NCBI GenBank assembly: GCA_035041965.1
Contig: JAPYMA010000103.1
Location: 222,010 to 286,009, forward strand
DNA: 64,000 nt
Reading direction: 5' to 3'
Source of the DNA: Anisakis pegreffii
Taxonomy: Eukaryota > Nematoda > Chromadorea > Rhabditida > Anisakidae
Positions 43,001 to 60,836 of the stretch are shown piece by piece. The notes beneath the pieces were generated by a model. It searched no databases, was not told the origin of the DNA, and worked only from the letters and a program-made list of their open reading frames with translations. Position 1 is the first letter of the stretch, and every line of letters starts with the position of its first letter. A program made the position numbers and the translations under genes.

Positions 43001-45689
43001 TCATCTATTGCTAGGTTCATTTTTGTTCGTGTCAATTTCTCAAAATGTGCATGGTTCAACCCAGTTCTGATTTTTTTTTTTTTGGGCGGCGATTATTTTG
43101 CTGGCTATGATTGAAGGGAGGATGGGTGTGGAGAAATGAGTTTAGTGCAGTTGAGCAATCCCACTTCAGAAAATATATTGCTCCTAATTTTTGGTGTCCT
43201 CCTCATAAGATGGTAATGTGAATATTTGCAGTTCGGAAACACAAAACCAAGTATGCGTACCACACATATTATACGCTGATTGCTTGATGCACTCATTGAT
43301 TAATCTGATTTTTCGTCAAAATTGCGTTGTCTTCTCTGTCTTATCGTTGATGCATTCATCGGGAAGTGGTATGCACTTGAGACAGAGCACAAAAACATTC
43401 CAACAAAACTTCAAGTTCGCCAAATTTAGCATCTTTCCAAATCCACCAATATGGATTCATCATGCGTTTTGGATTGAGACGGAATCTGTCGAAAGTCGTG
43501 TTTGCGTTCTTGGATGATGAATGAAACATGTCATGTTCTCACTTCATAATTTGCACACCAGTTTTTAACAATTCTCAACTACGGTTCAAATTTGTGAGGA
43601 TTTTGGAAAGAATTTCAATTTTCGACTAGATTTTCGGCTGTTTAAGTGTTTATGAATGGTGTACAAGAGAATTTGATGGTGCAGTCATTTGACTAAACAA
43701 TTCCAACGAACGATTGATTCATTCTCGTCATCCTCATCGTTTGCGTTCATTCGAGTTATCTATGGATGTGATCAGGTGGTGGCATTCCATTATCTACGTG
43801 CTCTGAGCACTTCTCTGAATAGTTTTAGTTCATCTTAATCTTTCGTTTCATTTCACAGTTGAGTTCTTCTTTCATTCACCAAACTACAATAATGCTCCTC
43901 GAAATTGGTCTGAATTGACTTTGTTGATTTTTTGTTATGTTCAGTCAATTATTAATTTATTTGTTCGAGTTCATTTTATGCATACATAATTGATCACTTC
44001 CATTATCACCGTACATACAGTAGTTGATACGGTTTTCTTTTTGTTTATTTATTATCATTATTATGTGTTAATTATCGAATGAAACAATATGTTGAGTGTA
44101 CGTTGTGTTCAATTCAATCAGTTAAAAAACATTATAATAACCAATAAAACAGGTGGTCGTTTATGTTCTTCGTTATTCTTATTAACATCCGTTACTAACA
44201 ATTGTTATTATTACCGTTGTTGTTATTATTTCCAATACTATTGTCATTATGATGATCATAAATGTTATCGTTATATTGCTAGTACATTCGTAAATATAAC
44301 AAATATAAGTTTCTAACTCAATGCTGCAGTTTGGCTTGAATAATTACTGATATTCAATGATTTGAAGTGATTATCCGCTGATTTTTGACAGTGTGTTCTC
44401 AGCACAATGTCAGCATGATGTTTTTGTAATTGACTAATTCATTGAAGTCGACAAAACGTTTTTTGTTTCGTTTGTTGCAATGGAGCCAGATAGTGGTCTT
44501 TTTGAATGTACTCGTGGATGGCTGGACTCAAGATCAGTGATATAACTGAACATGAAAGATTGATCTTGCGAATGAACCTCGACTTTAATTGGATTGAGCA
44601 AACTTCGTAAAGCTGGACAATGGAAGGCTTTTCAACTTGGAATTCTTTGAAGGGAAGTTATGGTATAATACATTCGCCCGCCCATCAGTGCATGGTAATG
44701 ATAATAAATGTAAGATAATAATAATAGCAATGCCACTTGTACCATGTCAGTTGATTACGGTATAATCTGTTAACTGAACAGCTTATAATTTGAGTTAATA
44801 ACAGTTTTGAGTGTGGCTAAAACAGTGCAAGGAAATGAGACGCAGTTCAATGACAGTGTTAAAATGTTGAGTGTGAACGAAATCCAACAGAGCTTGCATG
44901 ATTGAAGTTATGTGAAGACGCGAGTATGATGCGGCAAAAGTGGTATAGTTGTAGTATCATACAGGTGAGTTTGCCTTCATTTTAATCCAGTCTGAACCGT
45001 TTATTGAAAAATTCTCATTTGTTGAATGGTTTGATAGCATGGAGTCAGCGTTGAATGATATTTTATTTGTTTCCTTGATCTAACAATGATTTCACAACAT
45101 CCGAGGTAAGCGGCCCGTTTTCATTTTGAATATTATTTTGAATCTTTCTGCTTTTAATAAAAACTCGTATTGTTTTTATAAGATGTATCAGTTGTTCCTT
45201 CATTGATTATCATTATTTTTATTCCGTTTGCAACGATCATATTTGAGCGATTTCTTGTGAATACTAAAATGATCTCCGATCATCGTACCTACCGAATAAT
45301 TGCACTGTCTATTCGATTGTTGTAAGATGATCATTTTTTGAAACAGATAGAATTAGATAGAATAGGTAGAATTTAGACACAGAAATAGGTAGAATTTCGA
45401 GAATACGCTCATGAAAATGCTCATCCGTTTGCTTTCGAACGCTGAGCACTTTTTCGATCATTACTGTCAAGCCAGCACAGTGTCCATTTGACGTCTGCAT
45501 TTGAAAGTAATTGATCAAAAATGAATTAAGTTTTCGGTTCAACACCAAAGTTGTTCTCCATGAAATGTAACTGCTCGTTCAACTGATGCAACAAATCCTG
45601 CTGTGCTAGTTATATTTTATTACGTTTACTGTATGCTACATTTCCGAATCATATACAGTAAGCAATGTGTTTATTGCAGTTACGCCATC
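40036..45689. other. Downstream of SERCA, no confident gene
   Basis: AT-rich DNA containing the SERCA 3' untranslated region and possibly the alternative terminal exon noted at 41641. Microsatellites include (TAA)n at 40143-40168 and TTA-rich runs near 40780. A slightly GC-richer stretch at 42770-42900 has short inverted matches (CAGTCCC and GGGACTG). Frames at 43105-43517 are open on both strands and are not supported. Confidence 0.45.
40143..40168. repeat. (TAA)n microsatellite
   Basis: An uninterrupted run of TAA/AAT units about 110 bases after the SERCA stop codon, probably within its 3' untranslated region. Confidence 0.9.
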
Positions 45690-46070
45690 GAAGAAGAAGC
45701 AGGTTTAGATAGGCGTCAGTCGTATCGTCTAGTGCTACTGCCATTTTTATATTATTGCAACTACAGTAAACCAAACTATCCTCGTGTGCATCAGCCAATC
45801 AAAAACAAGAGGAGGCGTGCTTTTGCGTCGGCACGCGGCCTATCTTCTTCCGGAATTCGTTGCTTCAATCGAATCAATCGCTGCTCACCTGCAATCGCGC
45901 TTCTCAAACAAACAGTTCTACAGTAATCGCTACCGGCTGCCTAGAGCGAACCTCCCCCAAATCTCTGTTGACGGCTGAACACCTTTCCTTGTCCACCCCC
46001 CCTACCCCCATTGATTCTTTCCGATAATTCTCTCCGCTTTCTCCGTCCCTCTATTCAACTCTTTGACTGC
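45690..46070. other. GC-richer, CT-rich island; promoter-like or exon remnant
   Basis: This stretch is richer in G and C than the surrounding sequence. It contains a CCAAT motif (AGCCAATCAAAAAC), a segment with two open + frames (up to 45926 and 45978), and then a pyrimidine-rich part (CCACCCCCCCTACCCCCATT). It lies 3.1 kb upstream of sel-1. A promoter or 5' leader of an unseen transcript is plausible. The open frames show no family I recognise. Confidence 0.35.
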
Positions 46071-49000
46071 CCACTCATCGAAATTGTGCAGTCATTTTAG
46101 ATTCCGTAGCTTGGAATTGCTTTGTCTTCGTCATCTTCTTCATTCTGTTGAGCTTCTTCGTTTTGAATTTTTCCAAATTTTCAATTCTCTAATTTGCGAT
46201 TATCATTTATTCATTTGTTTGTTTGTTTTTTTTTCTTTTTCGATGTTCGGAAGGAATACTTTCAATAGAAGTGAAAAAAAGGAAAAAAATGCTATTGTTC
46301 TTTCAGTTATACGAATGAACCGTCAAATGAGTGGAATTTTCAAATGTATATCTTAAATTGTTTATTAATAGTGTTTTTTGTACGACGGTGATTAAACGAA
46401 CGGTTTTGTTTGTTTGCTTTGATATCATCACTTAATGGTTGATAATAAAATTGTTCTGATGTTATCGATTTTAGATACTGTAGATGATTTGATTACTTTA
46501 TTAATATATTGTATTTTGAATACGATAATGATTAGTGACTTGATGTTCTCGGTTCAATTTTTTATTCGTATTTCATTGATTAGTTGATATGAATGGTCGT
46601 TGAAGAGTGTTCATTCGCTGTTCCAATCGAGTTCAATTGGAACTCTGCAATTGTGACATAAAATAAATTGATAAAACTTTTTCGTTGATTTTCTGTTTGC
46701 GTTGATTTTCTAAATCAGTTATCTTTGTCGATCCGATGAATTTTTCACAATGCTCGCCTTCTTTTTCACGTCCGCTTTTCGGTTCCAGTTGGACGACGAA
46801 AGCACTCGAATGAATCATTTCGATTTCACGGCTGAAGTTGTTGAATGTTGAGAAGAATTCGGTGAATTTTCCGTATTCCATTTTTACTCAGCATTTCTAT
46901 CGAACAATTTGGTTGTGGTGAGGAGATATGGCTTTTTGTTTTCAATAAGAAAAGCGAACAATGTTCGAACTCTCCAGTAATCCAACCTCGGATGGGTTAA
47001 TTTTCAATAGGGATTATTTGAGCTCCATAAAGAACCATTAAGTTTTCATTTTGTCCGTAAAAGGACTCACACATAAATAAAAGAATGCACATTCGTCATG
47101 AATAGTAATAATAATATCCGATCGTCGTTTGTTTATTTATCATTGAGCAGGATTGTTTCAACGTTTCGCATTGACTTCATCATCTCTATCCTCGAATTAT
47201 TTCAACTTCAAACTGTTGTTGCTGAAAGATATAGGATTATTATGAAGTTGATTTGAGTGACTGATTGTTTTGTTTTATCCGATCGTCATCCATACGCTAC
47301 AACTTATATAATATGATTAAATATTATCAATACGAAAAACGTATTATCTGGATAGGAGTTCATTCGAAGAGAGAGATTGCTGATTGAAGAGTACTTACGA
47401 AATGATTCCAAAACTCGAATGACACATCGTTAAAGATCTCGCAGTAGATCAGAAGGATTTTCAAATTTCAAAGAAAACTGAAAAAAGTGGTTCAAATGTA
47501 ATTGTATGATAGGAATGGTTTATATGTAAACCATAGTGACTTCTACTTCTACTGAACGAGTGTACAAATAGATTAGTAATAAAATACGAGAGGTCAGTAA
47601 GAAGCATATGAAATAACTGATGAATGCTATTTGAAATATTCAAATAGAACGGCCGCTTCCACACTTTGGCATTTTTGAGGAAATTATATTTCTGTTGTTG
47701 CCATGCTGCCCATGCCATTGTTCAAACGTCATTGTGAAAATGGATAATGCATTATTGGTTCAGCTGAACGATTCATTCAGATGGAAATGAACTATTTTTC
47801 ATAATAAAGCCCAAAGATATACGGCCGTCAAAATATAAACACACAGATCACCATATCAAACTATTATTGTCGTAGCCATCGCTGCGTGTGTCCTTTATTG
47901 TATAGTTATTCACCTCAGTATTACACTCGTACAGTTGGCGACTCAAAATATGGGATACTTTCGAAGTCATCAGGCTCAGGCCACGTGTAGGCACATTTTG
48001 ATTAGTACCACTGAGATACTGTATGATTGGAAGATTGAGCAATGTTGAAAATTCTATGACGTTGATGAAGTGACACGGATTAGTTAATGAATCATGCTTA
48101 TTGTGCATGAAGATATATCGATGAAGAACCGTGCAACTCCGTTTCGTAATATTGAAGAATTTCACAAGCTGTATTCCTACTTTGTCGATTTATGCACACA
48201 GGTTTGGATGTTAAACTTAGGATGTTATATTCACATGAAGACGAATCTCCACTGCCAGATAACCATACACAAGCAAGAAAGAGACTATCCGTTGAATGAC
48301 TATAGCCCTTCGTTCGTTTGGTATGGTCATTTGCGTTAAGTCAAGCTGTAGGCTCAATTTTGCGTAGCAGCTTAATGGTGTTTAACACCGATTTGATTGA
48401 GCATACTCTGAACAATCTGAAAACACTCAAGTCAACGAGCTGATTATGTAATCCTCCATAGCAGAGATATTCAACTGTATTCTATTGTGGCACAAATTTT
48501 GACGGTTGTTATGTTCCAAAGGTGTGTGTGTGTGTCGAGTCTTTACGATGAACATCACGATGTTTTAAGGTATTTCGATCGAACATAAACTCCGATGTCA
48601 GATTATCATAAGTATCCTCTATCACAAATGAGACGTAATTTGGCAAAGAGAACTGCTTGTGGCGAAATGATAACTTTTGATAACATAAATGTGCTCACAT
48701 CCGGTTTTTCATACCTCTGACGTGTTCTTGCAAATGATTTTCAAGAAATTTGGTAATTAACTGAGCATCGTCGGTCACCGTTATGCTGAAATATTGCACC
48801 ATTCAATTTTGCGTTTCACAATCATCTTGAACCATTTTTTGGTTCGTTTGAATTAACGCCAAAGCAACGTCAGCAAACCAAAAGTGCGAATAAACTTGCA
48901 ATTATGCTGATGTTTGTGCTGAAATGGAATTGAACAATAGTTTGCCATTCAAAACTAACTGAATTCATTACCATATTAATGAGACGACCGGTTTGCATTT

Positions 49001-49185
49001 ACGCTCAAATCGCGATATTTTGTATAGAATTGTTTGTTGCATCGCATCGCGTGACTGCACAATTGAATTCATTGATAAGAGATTCCCTGACCGGAAGAAG
49101 GTTTTCTAAATTGACACGGAATCCTTCGATCGACTTAAGTCACTTCGTGCTATTTCATGTTTGATGGTGATTTTGAATTGAGGTA
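46071..49185. other. Upstream region of sel-1, no confident gene
   Basis: AT-rich DNA. At 47848-48339 frames are open on both strands; the + frame 48094-48339 contains the exon-like part NRATPFRNIEEFHKLYSYFV, followed by CTGTGTACACAG-type sequence and GT, but no family or partner exon is recognised. No RNA genes were seen. Confidence 0.4.
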
Positions 49186-54121
<4,936 letters not shown>

Positions 54122-55870
54122 ACGATCACTTATAAAACATGAGTTGTCGTTGTTGTGTGTTTGTGAATGCGATTGATGGTTTGTGAATGAACAAACGCCT
54201 TATATTCAACTCTTCTCTGTGATATATTGTATTGAAATTCTGATATTGTCTCGTGCTGAAATTGTTCTATATTGTTGTCATTTATTTGCAATCGAATTCT
54301 TGGCTGAGCATGCTCTCGTTTATTGTTTAAGAAATCTTTATTATTAGCATATCGTCTTCGATGAATCAGTGTTGATTTTGTTGTTGTTGTTGTGTTGTTT
54401 CCAAAGGATGTGCAATTAATTGAGAACGTTCATCGATGAGTGAAGAAATGGTTGTGCCTCGTTGAGTTTGTCTCGTTTTTCATGAAGTCTACGAATGAGA
54501 ATTTTCAAATTTTGAAGCGCAGTAACCTCTTATAAGATGTAGGTAGTTTGCTTTGCATATTATTTGATAGTATTGTAGCAGCTGGACTGTCAAACGCTCT
54601 TCACTTAAGATGTCATCTGTATCGGCTTTGTCAACCGACACAAGAAAACCTTCAACTGTAATCATGATCCCATATTGAGCGGGTATTGCTAATCTTTTTC
54701 ATCTACTCTGTCTGTCCTCATCCACATTGATTTGTGCATAACAACCTCTCACGCCGTATAAAAAACTTTTTCTGATTTTTAAAAATACTGATGGTTCTAT
54801 TCGCTATGTGTTCTTGTCGTCAGAAAGATGGGTTGTATTCGATGTTCGTCTAGTTTCTGAGTTTGTTAAAATAATCAGCTTATTTATGTAAAATATCCTC
54901 TTTCTTAATTTGCCACAATGAGTTTCTTCGGTAATAGCGATTGTTGTTTAGCGACTGATTTATTTCAATTGATTTTCGTTTGTGATCCTAATTCATTCAT
55001 CATAATCATTTTGTTTTATTGCTTTCCAGTAAGCACCTTGAATTTTGCACTCTCTTAATTCACTTTGGCTGCAATTTTATCAATAAACGGAACTGATGTT
55101 ATCCGTTGAGTGTTGATAGCTAATGCATGGAACAGTGGTTGATTTCGTTGTTATGGTTCTCTTGATTCGTTCATCTGATTTGATTGTTCTCAATGATCGA
55201 TCTTTACGGGATCAGTCAGTTATTTTCGAGTCGCTTTGTAGCATTGATCACTCGAGTTGTTCGTTGATTGTGCTCGTTCGGTTGGCTTCATTCAGCATGT
55301 TGAATGATGGTGATGATGATGCGTTATGGAATCGTATAATGCAAATCACCATCATTCGTTAATTTATACGTTTTGTTGCAAGTTTTTTGTTGTTTATCGT
55401 TTCTTTTTTCTTCGCATTGCCGTTTGCTTCCGGGATAAATAAATGAATGAATAAACTGTATTGTTCTCGAAATGAGTGCTTTCTTTGCAAAACTGTTTTG
55501 TCCACAATCAATGTTCCATTATCGTTTTTGATGGTATATCGCACAATAAAAAATTGCTAATTTATTCTCTTATCATCATCAAATATGTGAAATCATTCAA
55601 AATTTACTGATATATTACACGATTTGTTGCATGAATTGCGGAAAGTTATTATGATTAAATTGTTTCGGGTTTGGGATCGATTCGTGCCTTGCGAATGAAA
55701 GCAACTTAGGAGTATCGCTCGAGAATTAGATTTTACATTCTATGAGTTCCTCATTTTGTGGTATCTTACTTAAATGTTCTTCGTTGCTGTTGTGACTTGT
55801 GATTTGTACGTCTGTAAAACGAAATGAATTGCATTTGAAATGTGGACATTAATTCAACAAAGAAGTATTG
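54122..55870. other. Intergenic region between sel-1 and mrps-5
   Basis: AT-rich and T-run-rich sequence with the sel-1 3' untranslated region. A 79-codon + frame at 55123-55362 has no supporting features. No repeat or RNA gene was seen. Confidence 0.6.
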
Positions 55871-55877
55871 CTTTCAG
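55871..55877 (+). promoter_or_regulatory. Likely spliced-leader trans-splice acceptor of mrps-5
   Basis: CTTTCAG ends 13 bases before the ATG of mrps-5, with no upstream donor or coding exon evident. A TTTCAG this close to a start codon is the usual nematode trans-splice site. Confidence 0.6.
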
Positions 55878-55890
55878 ATTGTGCAATTGA

Positions 55891-58539
55891 ATGGCTTTGT
55901 CACTGATACCATTCATACAACAACGATGTAACACTGTGAATTTTTTTATGCGAAGTAAGTGATGATACAATGAGAGAGAATTTGTTATCGTTGAATTCAT
56001 TCCATTTTATAATGATTTCGAATTGTTAACCATCGGACTTGTCCCGTTAATAATTTTGATAGCTGCTTAATCAGTATCATTTGAATATGAACAACGAACA
56101 ACGCTTCGATGTGGTGCAGTCGGTGCATTTGCAAAACATTCAGGAACTGGTCCAGAGTTATGGAAAACAATAACAGCGGTCAGTAAGTCAGGTCAGAAGA
56201 AAGGACGTCGTGCCACTCGTCAACCGATTCGGAATTTGGATCGTTTCTATCGAATCGGATCAGGTGCGTGCGATTCATCGGTCACGAGCGATCCCCTATT
56301 CATCATTGGCTTCATATCACTTAAACTCCCACTGATTTGAAATTCAACGTTCAAAATGATTTCGCAAATTCCGTAAAAACTCCAAAAAAATGTGTCAATG
56401 AATTACTCTGTTCAAGGTCCGATGAAGGTGCAGTTTGCCGGTTTGAACGCACCTGTACAGATGAAGAAAGATGCCATCGAATTAGTTGAACAAAGTGAAG
56501 AGGAACAAAAGGAGGCCAGAGAGAAAGTGAAAAAAATTCTAGAGGAAAAACCAACAAGCGCGTCAGTTATTTGATTCGATTCGATTCAGTTCTAGTTGGC
56601 TGAATGATTGATTGTTCAGTTGTGTTTTCTTGAGCAACGTTATAAGACAATTCAGAAGGAAACCATGCCAGTGTTCTGTCGTAGAACAACTGAAACGAGT
56701 GAACTGATCTCATAGCATTTCTTGCATGATGTCGCATGTAAAATTCCGCAAAGATTTCATTGGTTTGAGATGTGATTTGGGTGAGAATTAGAAGTTTATC
56801 AGAACGGCGAAGAATACTGTTTCTACAATTCAGAAGTAAACGGCGATTCCGCGAAAAGCTCCATCCGTTAGAACGTGGCTTCTCAGGAACACAGCTCGTT
56901 GGACAAAAACTTGGACCGCCGCCTCCCGTAGGCGAAGTGAACTTCGACGATTTCCAAACGTATTGTCTTGAGGTTAAAACAGCAACAATAATAATTATAT
57001 AATATGAATGGTGAAACTCAAGCTAGCTTCGAGTTTAATTGGAGGTGAAACGAACGTCAAATATGACTCGAATCTTCGGTCGAGTGCACACGATGAGTGC
57101 ACTGATTGTGATGGGCAATGGTCGAGGTCTAGCGGGTTATGCGGTCGGCAAGGCCGCAATCCATCGCACCAATAATGCGATTGTGAATGCAATGAAGATG
57201 GCGTCGAGGAAGTTGTTCTTCGTTGAGCTGTTGGAAGGAAGAACGATCTATCAGGACTTTTATGCGGAATGCCGAAATACGAGAATATTTGCACAGAGAA
57301 GACCGGCCGGATTTGGACTGGTTTGTCATCCGAGACTGGTGAAAATTTGTGAGGTCAGTTGTCGAATTTCCACTCGGATCTGTTCGTTGAGTGTTTGTCT
57401 CAACGAAATTCAGTTCGGTTTCAATCATTCGCGATGGTATTGAGCGTGCATCTTAATTTGTTTGAAGGCGATTGGAATCAAAGATCTGTACGCAAAAGTT
57501 GAGGGTTCGACGAAGAATTATTTGGCGCTAACACACGCTTTCGTTACTGGTAATTCAACAGTTGCATCATTTTTGTGGAGTTGTTTGTAATGAGTTTCCG
57601 ATTTGCAGTCTCGAATGGGATTGATGAATCGCCTAGTGATGCTTCAAATTATTAGCAGTGAAATGAAGATTTTTAAATTCAGTGAAGCATTCGTCTATTC
57701 AGGTTTATTGAATCAAGAAACACATCAGCAGTTGGCCGAACGAAAAGGTTTACATGTTGTTGAAATGTCTCCGCACAGGCATTATCTACCGCAAATTGTC
57801 GCCTCTCCGATTTCGACTGATCTCAAAACTGATGAAGAAGTTTTGCCTATCGAGGTAGGCCACAATTCGTTGCATGACTGTTGAGCTTCCCACAATTTCA
57901 ATGAATTGAGGCAGATATGATAGCATGGTATCCGTGCGATTTCTATGAGTTTGTGATGTTCCAGAGGCTAAAATTGGATGATTTCTACGGAGAAGGTCGG
58001 TATGCGTTGCGGAAGCAGAAATCTTTCCCATTCTGGGTGGATACACCTGGTCATAAGGAAGCACAATGGAGGAAGCATCCGTTCAGAAATCAAGAACAAG
58101 TATTATGCTTTGTGCTTATAGAGTTTGATTTTTAAAATTCATAAAGTATTGCCAGCAACGATATGACTGATGGTAATATTAAGGATGTGAATAATATTAA
58201 CAATGTCAGTGAACTGTTATCATTTATTGAGTAGCCGTTATATTGGCGTGGCCACCGTTATTATTATTATTTTAGGTTCGTTGTAATAGGTGAAAAAATA
58301 TGTTGAAGCAAATCAGGATGATCATAATAACAATAGTAATACAATTATGAATGTGTTGAATTAACCTATCGTTTTTCTAGGCCATGATAAGACTTTTGGC
58401 CGACGGTGTTGTTGAACGATGGACACGTGATCAGCGATTGCAGTGGAGTAACGCAAAAAATGAGGCCGTCATGAACGGTTTGTTACCGATTCCAAAGGGG
58501 ATCGGTCTTTCGGATGTGGTTCCAGAACCCGAGAAATAA
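55891..58539 (+). CDS. mrps-5: Mitochondrial small-subunit ribosomal protein S5 (uS5m)
   Basis: Component of the mitochondrial 28S ribosomal subunit; uS5 lies near the mRNA entry and decoding site. Nine exons: 55891-55954, 56075-56263, 56417-56561, 56834-56972, 57045-57353, 57468-57549, 57703-57854, 57965-58099, 58381-58539; 457 residues. The N terminus (MALSLIPFIQQRCNTVNFFM) has the hydrophobic and basic look of a mitochondrial import signal. Family-typical stretches follow: TGPELWKTITAVSKSGQKKG, MKVQFAGLNAPVQ, LHPLERGFSGTQLVGQKLGP, the double-stranded RNA-binding-like S5 domain from about residue 180 (MGNGRGLAGYAVGKA), and the C-terminal S5 domain (KICEAIGIKDLYAKVEGSTK). The end of exon 3 could also be read a few bases later; GTCAGT at 56562 was chosen because it keeps phase. 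One GAG and two AAG acceptors are fixed by protein continuity. In C. elegans, lowering this gene's activity triggers the mitochondrial unfolded-protein response and longer life. Confidence 0.95.
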
Positions 58540-58622
58540 ATGTTTTGTGAATGCAATTGAATGAGATTGTGAATGCATTGCTTGAAATCGCTGTATTGTA
58601 TTAACGTAATTGATTAATTTCA

Positions 58623-58628
58623 AATAAA
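58623..58628 (+). terminator. Poly(A) signal of mrps-5
   Basis: AATAAA lies 84 bases after the mrps-5 stop codon, in AT-rich sequence suited to a short 3' untranslated region. Confidence 0.7.
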
Positions 58629-58834
58629 ATGAATAGAAATATTCAATTGAATTGATACTGTACATAATGCATTGTGAACTGATTCATTACAATTTCAATG
58701 GGACTACGCGTGGGATTATGAAAAATAGACGCTTGTCGAGTGTGTGGGAGATTAAGCAGGAATTGTTCGGTGGAGGAGAACGGTCACAGCATGCAAAATC
58801 GAACAACAAGTAAGTGCCACGTGGAAGTGAGTGT

Positions 58835-58907
58835 GGCCCTGTGGCGCAATGGATAACGCGTCGGTCTACGGAACCGAAGATTGTAGGTTCGAATCCTACC
58901 AGGGTCG
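58835..58907 (+). tRNA. tRNA-Arg (anticodon ACG)
   Basis: A complete 73-base cloverleaf. Acceptor GGCCCTG pairs with CAGGGTC (one G-U pair), with discriminator G. The D arm has a GCG/CGC stem. The anticodon stem TCGGT/ACCGA encloses the loop CTACGGA, so the anticodon is ACG, read as inosine-CG and decoding CGU/CGC/CGA. The T arm contains GGTTCGAATCC, the B box. A TTTT pol III stop follows at 58913-58916. No intron, and no encoded CCA, as expected in a eukaryote. It lies 296 bases after mrps-5 and shares its strand. Confidence 0.96.
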
Positions 58908-60823
58908 AAATGTTTTGCCTAATCAAATGAAAAAGTGAGAAATGCAAAGATGGTCATAGTTTTATACTAAACGAACTGCATTGCGGTATCAGATTGAAAT
59001 TTCTGGTGAGTTGAATGTGAAGTCGATTGAGTCGCTAGCTTTGTGAAAAACCTGATTGATTTTGTGAAAAACCTGACTGATTTTGTGAAAAACCTGATTG
59101 ATTTTGTGAAAAACCTGATTGATTTTGTGAAAAACCTGATTGATTTTGTGAAAAACCTGACTGATTTTGTGAAAAACCTGATTGATTTAGAAATAGTGTT
59201 CTTATTACGAGCAGATTTAGTGTGAATGCAAATTTGAAGTCATTTAAGGTCTTGACATTCCCAAGACGTTTTGTAGATGACAGTTGATTAACACATGATT
59301 TAGTGTGTGACGTATGATGGATGTTAAAGTACTCATTCAACACTGACGTTTCGGGCGATAAAGCCGTAGACATAACGAAAAGTTATCGAATCCTCAGTCC
59401 TCGATCTTAATTACTGATCTTTCCAACTATGGCTTCATGAACCGAAACACTGATGTTGAATAAATATTTTGCACTATATCTTAGACGCTAATCATTCATG
59501 ATATAAGAGCTTGTGGTGTTTCGAATGGAGATTCGACGAATATAAAAGATTATTTGAAGCTTGTATGGAAGATATCAGAGTGACGATTTGTGTGCTTGGC
59601 AGCAAGCACTTAATGACTATCTTCATTACCCACTGCACCGAAATTCAGTCTGAGGAGCAGTTGTTTTGAGAAGTATTGTTTGTGCGCAAAAGCAGATGGT
59701 TCGAGAGGGATGCAATTAATGAGTCATTAGAGAAACAAATCAGCAATTTGTTTTCAGAAACGAATTTGAACTGATTTAGTTGATACGAATGAAGAAGCTC
59801 TTCATTTGTTGGTCACACTTCGTAAACGATGGAGAATGTTTATTGATGAATTTAAGGAGTTGATAACTGATAATCAGAAATAATGATTCACTCATTAGTT
59901 CAACAATTGTTGTCATATGCAATAAGCATTAAGTAGAACAAACATGCTTAGTTCAGGATCAAGTGACGATCAAGCAATGATATAGATCTATGCAAAGCCT
60001 GATTTAGGCTTATTCAGGATTTAACCGATACATCACGGCACGATTGGTCTGTCTGACAACATAAGTTCATAGTGAAGATGACAACAATGCAATAAAAATA
60101 GAGAAGATACCATAACCATATCGTTTCAGTTATGAATTTCTAGTACACAACTGAAGTAATTCATTGCTGAGTCATAATGAGTTGTAAGTGTAGCAGAGAA
60201 AACGCTCGATATCCTGTCTCAATCCTTTATGATTCAGCCACTGGACTGATAAGAACGTGAGATTTATTGATGTTTGAAATATTGTATGAAGATAATCATG
60301 TTGAAATTAGTGTTGTTTTTAGTTGCAATTCAGTTGTGTGTCGATTGAAGAGTGTGACATTGTGGAAAAAACAAAAACCGGTTAATGCGCAACGATTCCA
60401 TCTGTTGATTAAAACCAATTATTGAATGTTTTCATCCTATTGATATTGTTGATACTCCGGCATCTCACACCTATGAATTTCCAGCAGTTTGCGTGTCCAT
60501 TCAGCTATTGCTTGATGCGTTCTGTTGTTATCATTTTGGAAATTTCACGTTGTTCTTACTGATATTTCACGAAGATGCGAATTTTAGATAGTGACGACGA
60601 AAATTTTAAAACCTCAAACGATCCTCGATAATCAGAGTTTTGGAGGACTTTTGAATTACCAGATTAATTACTGTAATTGTTTTGACGCAAATCAACCTCT
60701 TGCAATCATTTTGTACCGCAGTACAACTGTGTTGCAACTGTTTGAACACTGATGACTTACTGTTTCATACAGGAGAATGAATACTCTGATATATGCCCCA
60801 ATTGATGTTAATCGCTAAATTTG
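58908..60823. other. Intergenic region between the tRNA and the TTR-like gene
   Basis: Apart from the 21-bp minisatellite at 59043-59189, this is AT-rich sequence without a supported gene. The promoter of the TTR-like gene should lie in its right part; no specific motif was recognised. Confidence 0.6.
59043..59189. repeat. 21-bp minisatellite, seven copies
   Basis: Seven head-to-tail copies of a 21-base unit built on GTGAAAAACCTGATTGATTT. Copies differ mainly by a single T/C change (GATTGA or GACTGA). Because the unit length is a multiple of three, both strands read as open repeats (VKNLIDF and NQSGFSQ), but neither has a credible start or flanking gene. Confidence 0.95.
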
Positions 60824-60829
60824 TTTCAG
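60824..60829 (+). promoter_or_regulatory. Likely spliced-leader trans-splice acceptor of the TTR-like gene
   Basis: TTTCAG preceded by TAAATTTG ends seven bases before the start codon. No upstream coding exon is needed because the first exon already carries the signal peptide. Confidence 0.65.
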
Positions 60830-60836
60830 TGCGGGG

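Noticed and set aside
48094..48339. + strand frame with an exon-like part and a following GT
   Set aside because: The - strand is open over much of the same span, no partner exon or family was found, and it could not be linked to sel-1.
58687..58947. Antisense open frame containing VGFEPTIFGSVDRRVIHCAT
   Set aside because: It is the reverse complement of the tRNA-Arg gene, a well-known false protein that appears wherever such tRNAs are translated.
59043..59189. CRISPR-like array
   Set aside because: The repeats are contiguous with no spacers, and the window is eukaryotic.
59035..59373. Repeat protein NQSGFSQ (- strand) or VKNLIDF (+ strand)
   Set aside because: Both come from the 21-bp minisatellite, which is open in several frames only because 21 is a multiple of three. 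No credible start or neighbouring exon.
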